NCBI GenBank assembly: GCA_017861355.1
Contig: JAGFXQ010000219.1
Span: forward strand, 1-6,093
Direction of reading: 5' to 3'
Length of the DNA: 6,093 nucleotides
DNA from: Bacillota bacterium
GTDB taxonomy: Bacteria > Bacillota > Clostridia > Lachnospirales > Lachnospiraceae
The notes under the pieces are model-generated. The model did no database searches and was not told the origin of the DNA. It saw nothing but the letters and a program-made list of their open reading frames with translations. Below are positions 1-6,093 of the stretch, piece by piece. The translations under genes and the position numbers were made by a program. Position 1 is the first letter of the stretch, and each line of letters opens with the position of its first letter.

Positions 1-1
1 G

Positions 2-1495
2 GTCGCGCCATCCATACCGGGTTTCCAAAAGATAGCATACGTTAAAGAGTTTGGCGCATATGGTGATGGCGTTCATGATGACACAGCTGCGATCAATAAC
101 GCTCTGAACAGCGGTTCTGATGCAGTAGTCTTTGAGGCAAATGCGACTTATAAAACAAATAATATTATCACCCTGAAGACCTCCGGTGTTACTATTTTAG
201 GCAATAATGCTACCATATTTACCGATAACGATTACAGAAGTACCTCCAGCTATTATGAATGGTACTTTAATGTGGAAGCTAGCAATATTAATATCAATGA
301 TTTGAATATAGAAGCAAGAGAAACAAAATTAGTTGGATATAAAACTCAGTTTGTAATTATGAACGCATCCAATGTAACCATTGATCATTGTTCCTTCACC
401 ATTCCTTCAACGGTATTGCCCTCTGGTGCTTCGCATGATCTTGAGTATAGCAATCTGGATCTTTTTACCGGATGGCATAATATAACGATACAAAACTCAA
501 CCTTCACTAACTTAGCTGATACCAATGCCGGTGTATGCGCAGAATTTCGTGATATCTATAATCATGGTGCTTCTGATCTGGTTTTTACCAATAATACTCT
601 AACTTCAAACTGCCATGATGAAATACTTGCATCCTTCACCGGTTCTACCACTACCATCACTAATCTTTCTATTACAAACAATAATATTAATGCATTAGCC
701 GGTGTGGTATCAAAGCCAAGAACACTTGGTGTTAGTCTGGGTTACGATGGATTTGGTTTAGATAACATCACCTTTTCCGGTAACACATTAAATGTCTCTG
801 CAGATTATGCTGCAATAGCCGTTGGAGATTCAAAAAATGTGACTATCAGTAATAATACAATCAACTTCACACCCCTAACGAACTATAATCCGGTGTACGT
901 ACTAAAAGGTTCGGTTGTAGATAATAATATTACTGTTACAAATAATACGATAGAAATCAAAAATAGTCCCACTGCTAATTTTGGCGGTATCACAGATGGG
1001 TATTTATACATAACCTATAATGACATTACATGTAACACAAAGGTAAACGAAGCATTATTTATTAATAATACTGTCGTAAATAACAATACCATTACAGTGA
1101 ATGAAGATACCAAGCGCTTAGGCAGCTCCATCATTTCCTTCCAGGCAAATGTGGTAACCTTCAACGGTTCTGCTTCAACAATGTTTGAATTTTACAATAA
1201 AACTCTTTTCACCGATGTTACGATAATGAATAATACGATAAACTGCCAATCAAACAATACATCAAATGAAACTCTCTTTATGTTGAACGGTACTACAATG
1301 GATGGACATGTGTTTACCTTTTCAAATAATAATGTATCCTGTCCGTCATCCGATTCCTTGAAATCGTTTTATTACATGGCTATCTCTGATCAGACAACAC
1401 AAAAAATTGTATTAATCAACAACTCGATTCCCATGTATACAAACACCTATATAGAAGGAGGACAAACCTCTCTCTATAACATTATCGTATCTTAA
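2..1495 (+). CDS. Right-handed parallel beta-helix protein, pectate-lyase superfamily (5' end missing)
   Basis: The frame is open from base 2 to the TAA at 1493-1495, giving 497 residues; the true start lies left of the window. An internal GTG at 272 could be read as a start but would cut off the family signature, so it is rejected. Residues 14-35 carry the typical N-terminal motif of pectate-lyase-like beta-helix proteins (EFGAYGDGVHDDTAAINNAL, residues 16-35). The rest is a run of short beta-helix coils, each with a hydrophobic strand followed by Asn-rich turns such as ITIQNSTF, LVFTNNTL, LSITNNNI, VTISNNTI, ITVTNNTI and VTIMNNTI, spaced roughly 20-40 residues apart. This is the asparagine-ladder pattern of the fold. 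The family includes polysaccharide lyases, hydrolases, epimerases and phage tail depolymerases. No GH28 catalytic signature is obvious. An acidic pair in CHDEILASF (D206, E207) is a candidate active-site element, but this is a guess. No C-terminal anchor, LPXTG or dockerin is seen. A secreted or surface role is likely, but the signal-peptide region is not in view. Confidence 0.85.
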   Translation, partial: VAPSIPGFQKIAYVKEFGAYGDGVHDDTAAINNALNSGSDAVVFEANATYKTNNIITLKTSGVTILGNNATIFTDNDYRSTSSYYEWYFNVEASNININDLNIEARETKLVGYKTQFVIMNASNVTIDHCSFTIPSTVLPSGASHDLEYSNLDLFTGWHNITIQNSTFTNLADTNAGVCAEFRDIYNHGASDLVFTNNTLTSNCHDEILASFTGSTTTITNLSITNNNINALAGVVSKPRTLGVSLGYDGFGLDNITFSGNTLNVSADYAAIAVGDSKNVTISNNTINFTPLTNYNPVYVLKGSVVDNNITVTNNTIEIKNSPTANFGGITDGYLYITYNDITCNTKVNEALFINNTVVNNNTITVNEDTKRLGSSIISFQANVVTFNGSASTMFEFYNKTLFTDVTIMNNTINCQSNNTSNETLFMLNGTTMDGHVFTFSNNNVSCPSSDSLKSFYYMAISDQTTQKIVLINNSIPMYTNTYIEGGQTSLYNIIVS

Positions 1496-1540
1496 CAATT
1501 TCATTTCTTACTTATAACAACTTAATTATATGGTGTAGTG

Positions 1541-1593
1541 AGCCTGATACAAACTAGACTTATTCAGTCTGGCTTGTATCAGGTTTATTTTTT
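1541..1593 (+). terminator. Intrinsic terminator of the beta-helix gene
   Basis: An 18-nt left arm at 1543-1560 (CCTGATACAAACTAGACT) pairs with 1566-1583 (AGTCTGGCTTGTATCAGG) across a 5-nt loop (TATTC). By hand this gives 16 Watson-Crick pairs, one G-U and one A-C mismatch, and weak pairing may extend outward by 2-3 pairs. The tract TTTATTTTTT follows directly at 1584-1593. It lies 45 bp past the stop of the plus-strand gene. On the minus strand the same hairpin is not followed by a T-run, so it should terminate mainly rightward transcription. Any stop of the converging minus-strand operon there would be weaker. Confidence 0.9.
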
Positions 1594-1612
1594 GTGAAGC
1601 ATCTAAGATTTT

Positions 1613-3655
1613 TCATTCGATTCCTTCTTTTAAGAGTTTTGTCAAGCCCTCGAAGCCTTTCATTATACCTGAGTTATCATAATCTATCATTTCATATTTT
1701 GAGAGTTTTTGAACCGCGTCTTCTAATTCGCTGTTATTTTGTATCACTTTTATGTAATCCAATTCCGATATCCAAGCAAAAACCTCCATGATCTTTTCCT
1801 TATCATTCGAGAGAACAATACATGGGGTCTGTGTAATTACGCAAAATAGCATGCCATGCAGATGATCAGTAACAACAAGCTCTGCTTTCGCTACTTTTTG
1901 AAGAAAAGAAGTAACAACCTCCTTTCGATCAAAAACACTGATATTTGAATTCAGAATTGTGTCATTTGATTGTAGTTTCTTTATGTATTGATGTATAACA
2001 TCTTCAATTCGTTGCTTGTCCTGCCCGGATAATCCTCCATCAATGTCTTTGCTGAAGAGAAGTAATGCCCCATTTCGTTTGAAATCAAATTGTTTTTTAT
2101 AATTTGAATAGAGTAGGATATCCGGCATTAAAACCACGTTACAGTCAAAGTACTGTTTTGCTAATTCATAGGAGGACTGGTCTCTGACACATAGGGTTAA
2201 ATTTTTACATTTTTTTATAGCGCTTTGATCTCTTACTAATTGCAGTATTCCCTCCTCTGAGGCGGCATAATGAATCGTCTGAGGAAATATCACTTTCCGG
2301 TTATGTCGATATTTCTTCATAACATCTCGTCGGATACACTCGGAAAGCGAAGTTACCTTAGCCATATTCCCACCACCGGGAATACATAACAAATCTCGAC
2401 CTTTGATGGTGAACGAGAGCATGGTACGAACCGATAAATATTCGGAGGCTGTGATTTCAATAACGGAATACTCCGGAAATGTATTCTGAAGATATTCTAA
2501 TTCCGAAATTGCAATTTGGTGGTCTTTCAGATCCTTAAAATCTTCGGAGCCTATTAAGAAAATGCGTTTTTTTGAGAACAACTTTCCTTTGTTATTTTCA
2601 AAAACCTCTGATATCTTCCACCTTTTTTTGTACGATTCGAGAATACGAGTATTAAGACTATCAAACCTATGTGTAATCAAGAAGATACAAATCAATAAAA
2701 CGACGACGCCTCGTGTCACCCCATAATGCTTAAATAGTAATGCCGGTCTTCCGGCTACTCGTTTCAAGTTATTATGAAAATATTCCTTATCATTGATCGA
2801 AGAAATTGATCTTTTGTAATTTTCTTTTGTAGCGCCTCTGAGCTGCTCATATATTATGCTATAAAACAAAATCGGGAACTCCCTATCCAGGATAGAATTA
2901 CGGAAGGAATTCCTTATCTTATCTTCCATCAGCTTACTTAAAGCAATCGAGGCTGAGAGCCTTGGTTCCTTGGCCGCCTGCGACATAATCGAATTTTCCC
3001 TGATCAGATAATAATATAGGACATTGGGTATACAGGAAATCTTATTCACATGTAAAGCGAAATTTAAGGAAAACCCAAAATCTTCTGCAAATATCAATTT
3101 GTTGTCCCAAAAAAACAGATTATTCTTTCTAATGACATCTGCCTTAAATAGCCTGTTCCAAGCCTCCCAGCCTACAACATATTTCGCTATGTTATTTACG
3201 ATATATTTAACTCGGTTTTGATCGTCAATTTGGTATATTCCTGTTCTAAAATTACTGGTTGACAATAAATTATCATTTTCATCCACTCTATAATAGTTAA
3301 ATATAACTAGATCCGCAGAGGTTGTAACCGCATTATGTAAAACAATCTCGATTAAATTATTCTCAATATAGTCATCCCCGTCAAAGAAATAGACATAATC
3401 CCCGGTAAATACCTTTAATCCTGCATTTCTTGCATCAGAAAGACCACCGTTTGGTTTATGGATTACCTTGATTCTCTGATCAAGCCTGGCATATTCATCA
3501 CAGATGATTGGACAATTATCAGGAGAACCATCATCCACCAATATAATTTCCAAGTTAGAATATGTTTGAGTAAGGACGGATTCAATACAACGGCGAATAT
3601 ACTGTTCCACTTTATAGATCGGAATAATAACACTTACTTTATGGTTCATATTCAT
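1613..3655 (-). CDS. Fusion: family 2 glycosyltransferase + polysaccharide pyruvyl transferase-like domain (downstream paralog)
   Basis: A 680-residue protein with two domains. Residues 7-~310 are a GT-A family 2 glycosyltransferase, EpsJ-like, with intact motifs: VSVIIPIYKVE (7-17), VDDGS (40-44), GGLSDARNAG (70-79), FFDGDD (90-95, the metal/nucleotide-sugar DXD region) and an ED pair at 191-192. A hydrophobic stretch at about 313-329 may associate with the membrane. Residues ~362-680 match the polysaccharide pyruvyl transferase (WcaK/AmsJ, CsaB-like) family: GGGN (427-430), FPQTIH (457-462), RDQSS (491-495), PD (511-512), TDHLHG (596-601) and PCIVLSN (611-617). Several signatures are altered relative to the family and to the upstream paralog: DLKDH for NLGDH (375-379), GGGNMAK for GGGNMGN (427-433), and H for R in TDRLHG. 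It therefore probably works as a sugar transferase on the cytoplasmic membrane face in surface-polysaccharide assembly, with a possibly inactive pyruvyl transferase half. It follows its paralog by 79 bp, presumably in the same transcript. The start is set by an AAGGAGG site; M3 is an alternative start. Confidence 0.9.
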   Translation of the reverse strand: MNMNHKVSVIIPIYKVEQYIRRCIESVLTQTYSNLEIILVDDGSPDNCPIICDEYARLDQRIKVIHKPNGGLSDARNAGLKVFTGDYVYFFDGDDYIENNLIEIVLHNAVTTSADLVIFNYYRVDENDNLLSTSNFRTGIYQIDDQNRVKYIVNNIAKYVVGWEAWNRLFKADVIRKNNLFFWDNKLIFAEDFGFSLNFALHVNKISCIPNVLYYYLIRENSIMSQAAKEPRLSASIALSKLMEDKIRNSFRNSILDREFPILFYSIIYEQLRGATKENYKRSISSINDKEYFHNNLKRVAGRPALLFKHYGVTRGVVVLLICIFLITHRFDSLNTRILESYKKRWKISEVFENNKGKLFSKKRIFLIGSEDFKDLKDHQIAISELEYLQNTFPEYSVIEITASEYLSVRTMLSFTIKGRDLLCIPGGGNMAKVTSLSECIRRDVMKKYRHNRKVIFPQTIHYAASEEGILQLVRDQSAIKKCKNLTLCVRDQSSYELAKQYFDCNVVLMPDILLYSNYKKQFDFKRNGALLLFSKDIDGGLSGQDKQRIEDVIHQYIKKLQSNDTILNSNISVFDRKEVVTSFLQKVAKAELVVTDHLHGMLFCVITQTPCIVLSNDKEKIMEVFAWISELDYIKVIQNNSELEDAVQKLSKYEMIDYDNSGIMKGFEGLTKLLKEGIE

Positions 3656-3659
3656 GCTC

Positions 3660-3666
3660 CCTCCTT
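3660..3666 (-). promoter_or_regulatory. Strong ribosome binding site of the downstream fusion gene
   Basis: The minus strand reads AAGGAGG here, a perfect anti-16S match. It is 4 nt from the first ATG (3655) and 10 nt from a second in-frame ATG two codons later (the protein begins M-N-M-N). Four nt is short and 10 nt is slightly long, so either Met may be used. The strength exceeds that of the upstream paralog's site, which suggests the second gene may be translated more efficiently. Confidence 0.75.
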
Positions 3667-3734
3667 CGTATTATGTTAATTAGAAGCATACAGTCCTGTT
3701 AAAGTATTAATTAGTGTAAATAGGAAGAAAGAAT

Positions 3735-5771
3735 TCACTGTAGCTTACTCATCAATAACTTTGTCAAAATATCAAATTCTCCTAATATAGTCGAATTGTC
3801 GTATATTACAGTCTCTATCTGTAATAGCTTTTTAATGGCTCCGTCCAACTCACTCAATTGATTAATCAAAATAATATACTCTAATTTCGAAAGCCATTCA
3901 TAGACTCCTTTCACTTTATGATTATAATTTGATAAAACAATACAAGGAGTTCTAGTAATTGCGCAAAATACCATACCATGCAAGCGATCTGTTATGACGA
4001 ATTCAGACTCCGCTATTTTGCGGACAAAGTCATCTAATACCTCTCTTCGATCAAGTATATTAATGTCAGTAATTAATTGAGTGTCATTCCTTCGAATTTC
4101 CAACGTATATTGCTCAACAACCAGTTCGATTCGGTGCTTATCCTGACAGGTTATTATCCCCTCCAAATCATTTCGTAAAAGAAGAAGCACACCCTTTCGA
4201 TCCAAATTAATATAATCAGAGTAATTTGAGAACAAGACAATGTCCGGTGTCAGGATTACATTGCATTCAAAATACTGCTTTGCCAATTCATAAGAATAAT
4301 GTTCCCTAGTACATAACGTCAAATGCTTGCTCTTTTTGATAATTCGTTGGTCTTTTTCTAATTCAGCTTTTCCCTCATCGGAGCAATCATAATGAATTGT
4401 TTGGGGAAATATCACCTTCTCATTCTCTCGGAATCGATTCAAAAGATCTCTTCGGATTTGTTCTGCAAGCATATAGAAGTTTCCCATATTGCCTCCTCCA
4501 TGCATGAAGATGAAATCTTTTCTTCGAATAACCAACGGAAGCAACCGATGAACGGCAAAATACTTTGATGCCGCAATCTCGACAATCGCATAATCCGGTA
4601 GTATCTTCTGCAGATATTCAATCTCTGAGATTGCAATATGATGATCTCCAAGATTCCAGAAATCTTCACATCCGATTAGAAAAAGACGCTTTTTGGAAAA
4701 CAGCTTCGTCTTATTATATTGAAAGGTCTCCGATATCTTTTTGAATTTGTTCATCATATGGATGATTGAAATTCCTATTCTTTCTGTTTTCTCAGAGGCA
4801 ATGAAAATACATTGCAGCAAGAATGCTATCCCCCTTGCGGCACCATAATATCTCAGGAAAGATAAAGGTTTCGCAATAAACTGCCTATTCAGTCTATAAA
4901 ATATGTCTTTGTCATTCATGGAGGATAAAGCGTTTCTATAATTATAGGAGTGTAATTTGCTTCGCTGTTCATTCACGAATGAAAACAATAGAATTGGCAA
5001 TTCCTTTTCGATAGGAGAGCCTTTAAAAGAAGTCTTTATCTTGTCATCCACAAGCTTACATAATTCGATTGCTTCTGTGAGCATTGGTTCGGTTGGTGAC
5101 TGTGCCCGGTCCGATGTTTTTTGAAGCCGATAATAATATAACATCTTAGGCAGGTATGAAATCTTATTAGCATATAACGCATAGTTCAAAGAAAACCCAA
5201 GATCCTCTTTCAGTATTAATTCCTTATCCCAAAAGAACAGATTATTCCTTCGAATCATGTCTGCCTTAAATAGCCTGTTCCCAACCTCCCAGCCCGTACT
5301 GTATTGCTGCAGGTTGTTAATAATATATTCTAATCTGTTGTGAGCCTCAATCTCATATAATGCAGCCTTAAATCTAACCGGAGACAATAAGTTATCAAAT
5401 TCATCTATTTTATTGTAATCAAATATAACCAGATCCGCCGAGGTAGCAATCGCATTCTCTAAGGCGACCTCAAGTAAGGTCTCAACCACATAGTCGCTCC
5501 CGTCAAGGAAATATATATAATCACCGGTTGCGACTCTCAATCCGGTATTTTTAGCCTCCGAAAGGCTGCCCTCCGTCGTATGTATTACATGAATTCTATG
5601 ATCCTTCCTGGCATAATCATCACATAGCCCCGTAACCCCGTCTGTTGAGCCATGATCCACCAAGATGATTTCCAGATTAGGATAGGTCTGCCTTATGATT
5701 GAGTCAACGCACCGACGGAGCTGTTTCTCTATGTTTACAATAGGAATAATAACACTTACGAATATGCTCAT
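3735..5771 (-). CDS. Fusion: degenerate family 2 glycosyltransferase-like domain + polysaccharide pyruvyl transferase (upstream paralog)
   Basis: A 678-residue protein, collinear with the 680-aa protein encoded next to it and by eye more than half identical across both domains. Residues 6-~308 have the family 2 glycosyltransferase fold, but key motifs are altered: VDHGS (38-42) in place of VDDGS, GSLSEAKNTG (68-77) in place of GGLSDARNAG, and FLDGSD (88-93) in place of F-D-x-D-D. The ED pair at 189-190 is kept. A hydrophobic stretch lies at about 311-326. Residues ~360-678 are a polysaccharide pyruvyl transferase domain with all expected signatures: EDFWNLGDHHIA (369-380), GGGNMGN (425-431), FPQTIH (455-460), REHYS (489-493), TPD (508-510), TDRLHG (594-599) and PCIVLSN (609-615). 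The likely role is transfer of pyruvate from phosphoenolpyruvate to a sugar of a surface polysaccharide precursor in the cytoplasm, with the glycosyltransferase half inactive, structural or altered in donor. The gene starts 100 bp after a probable flippase gene. The frame is unbroken, which argues against a decaying pseudogene. Confidence 0.88.
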   Translation of the reverse strand: MSIFVSVIIPIVNIEKQLRRCVDSIIRQTYPNLEIILVDHGSTDGVTGLCDDYARKDHRIHVIHTTEGSLSEAKNTGLRVATGDYIYFLDGSDYVVETLLEVALENAIATSADLVIFDYNKIDEFDNLLSPVRFKAALYEIEAHNRLEYIINNLQQYSTGWEVGNRLFKADMIRRNNLFFWDKELILKEDLGFSLNYALYANKISYLPKMLYYYRLQKTSDRAQSPTEPMLTEAIELCKLVDDKIKTSFKGSPIEKELPILLFSFVNEQRSKLHSYNYRNALSSMNDKDIFYRLNRQFIAKPLSFLRYYGAARGIAFLLQCIFIASEKTERIGISIIHMMNKFKKISETFQYNKTKLFSKKRLFLIGCEDFWNLGDHHIAISEIEYLQKILPDYAIVEIAASKYFAVHRLLPLVIRRKDFIFMHGGGNMGNFYMLAEQIRRDLLNRFRENEKVIFPQTIHYDCSDEGKAELEKDQRIIKKSKHLTLCTREHYSYELAKQYFECNVILTPDIVLFSNYSDYINLDRKGVLLLLRNDLEGIITCQDKHRIELVVEQYTLEIRRNDTQLITDINILDRREVLDDFVRKIAESEFVITDRLHGMVFCAITRTPCIVLSNYNHKVKGVYEWLSKLEYIILINQLSELDGAIKKLLQIETVIYDNSTILGEFDILTKLLMSKLQ

Positions 5772-5778
5772 AGGCCAA

Positions 5779-5782
5779 CTCC
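5779..5782 (-). promoter_or_regulatory. Ribosome binding site of the upstream fusion gene
   Basis: The minus strand reads GATCGGAGTTGGCCT before the ATG at 5771. GGAG sits 7 nt from the start codon, a normal spacing with a moderate match. This supports the ATG at 5769-5771 as the start, and the family motif VSVIIPI begins five residues in, as expected for a full-length N terminus. Confidence 0.6.
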
Positions 5783-5793
5783 GATCTTTTCTA

Positions 5794-5840
5794 TTTGTAG
5801 TATTCCGAACAGGCTACAAAATCAACTTCTTCCATATCAT
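5794..5840 (-). other. Possible 8-codon leader ORF overlapping a small inverted repeat
   Basis: In the 100-bp gap between the flippase-like gene and the first fusion gene, the minus strand holds ATG at 5840 followed by eight sense codons in all (MIWKKLIL) and TAG at 5816-5814. It is preceded by AAGGA (5851-5847) at a 6-nt spacing. Its end overlaps an inverted repeat, TTTGTAG (5820-5814) and CTACAAA (5800-5794), with a 13-nt loop. No T-run follows, so this is not an ordinary terminator. It could be a translational or processing element, or chance in AT-rich DNA; the evidence is weak. Confidence 0.2.
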
Positions 5841-5871
5841 TTTAGATCCTTAAAAGGAGAAATTATATTTC

Positions 5872-6093
5872 CTAATCATGCAAATCTTCCTGTTCTATTT
5901 CGTAACTATTTCTTTTGCGCTGAATTGCTATCGCTTTTAGCTTATTCTTAATTTTCGAGATAATTTGTTCATTGACGTATTCAAATTCTTTGCTTCGAAA
6001 GAATAATCCAAATATAATTAGATTAGGCACTATAATACACATTATTAACTTTATGATTAGGTTGAGTATGGAAACTGTAGTGATTGTTTTGCT
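5872..6093 (-). CDS. C-terminal end of a probable polysaccharide/oligosaccharide flippase (Wzx/PST type), 5' end missing
   Basis: The minus strand is open from the right edge to TAG at 5874-5872, giving the last 73 residues of a protein. The sequence has a hydrophobic helix (residues ~6-31, including LIIKLIMCIIVPNLIIFGLF), then FRSKEFEYVNEQIISKI and a strongly charged tail ending EQEDLHD. A last membrane helix ending in P-N-L-I, followed by an aromatic-charged F/Y-R-x-K-E-F-x-Y segment, is how many Gram-positive oligosaccharide flippases end, so this is the best guess. Such proteins move undecaprenyl-linked repeat units across the membrane. The setting, just upstream of two glycosyltransferase/pyruvyl transferase genes on the same strand, fits. 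The fragment is too short for certainty; another polytopic polysaccharide protein such as a polymerase is possible. Confidence 0.55.
   Translation of the reverse strand, partial: SKTITTVSILNLIIKLIMCIIVPNLIIFGLFFRSKEFEYVNEQIISKIKNKLKAIAIQRKRNSYEIEQEDLHD

Noticed and set aside
1594..1791. Plus-strand 65-codon ORF overlapping the end of the downstream fusion gene
   Set aside because: It is antisense to a well-supported coding region, starts right after the terminator without a ribosome binding site, and its Leu/Ser/Arg-rich sequence is typical of a shadow frame.
3024..3679. Two plus-strand ORFs (3024-3221 and 3458-3679) antisense to the glycosyltransferase domain
   Set aside because: Both lie opposite strongly conserved family 2 motifs and show no recognisable domain or ribosome binding site.
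3656..3734. Possible internal promoter between the two fusion genes (TTAACA with a downstream TAACAT on the minus strand)
   Set aside because: The -10 match is poor and the spacing of about 18 is only marginal; such matches are expected by chance in AT-rich DNA. Co-transcription is the simpler reading.
4439..4669. Minus-strand 76-codon ORF inside the upstream fusion gene
   Set aside because: It is an alternate frame of the pyruvyl transferase region, whose real frame contains the GGGN and NLGDH motifs.
5794..5820. Inverted repeat read as an intrinsic terminator
   Set aside because: The stem is only 7 A/T-rich pairs, the loop is 13 nt, and neither strand has a T-run after it.
5878..5940. Plus-strand 20-codon ORF with an upstream AAAGGAGA
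   Set aside because: The ribosome binding site is too far from the ATG (about 17 nt) and the ORF is antisense to the flippase-like reading frame.
1..6093. CRISPR array, tRNA, rRNA, insertion sequence or toxin-antitoxin module
   Set aside because: I saw no regularly spaced repeats, cloverleaf, transposase motif, terminal inverted repeats or small paired ORFs on reading both strands.

Overview
The window is AT-rich and reads like a low-GC Firmicute, most likely a Clostridia/Lachnospiraceae-type bacterium. This rests on strong purine-rich ribosome binding sites, heavy use of A/T-ending codons, a U-tailed intrinsic terminator, and protein families typical of Firmicute exopolysaccharide loci. The taxon is inferred from composition and family flavour; no marker gene is present.

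Layout. A plus-strand gene enters from the left edge and ends at 1495. It encodes the C-terminal ~497 residues of a right-handed parallel beta-helix protein of the pectate-lyase superfamily. It is followed by a strong hairpin-plus-T-tract terminator (about 1541-1593). From 1613 to the right edge everything runs on the minus strand. In transcription order this is the last 73 codons of a probable polysaccharide flippase (Wzx/PST type, 6093-5872), then two tandem paralogous fusion proteins of 678 aa (5771-3735) and 680 aa (3655-1613). Gaps are 100 and 79 bp, with no clear promoter or terminator, so these three genes look like the distal end of a cell-surface polysaccharide operon. It converges on the beta-helix gene.

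How the genes may work together. Each fusion protein has an N-terminal family 2 (GT-A) glycosyltransferase domain, a short hydrophobic segment, and a C-terminal polysaccharide pyruvyl transferase (WcaK/AmsJ-type) domain. Such proteins would build a repeat unit on the inner membrane face and add a pyruvyl group, and the flippase would export the lipid-linked product.

The most interesting observation is that the two paralogs have complementary motif damage. The upstream copy (678 aa) has lost canonical acidic residues and other consensus residues in its glycosyltransferase half but keeps the pyruvyl transferase signatures. The downstream copy (680 aa) keeps the glycosyltransferase motifs but has substitutions in three pyruvyl transferase motifs. 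Both frames are intact over about 2 kb. This suggests tandem duplication followed by division of labour, perhaps as a cooperating pair in which each protein carries one active and one degenerate domain. That is inference and needs alignment and biochemistry.
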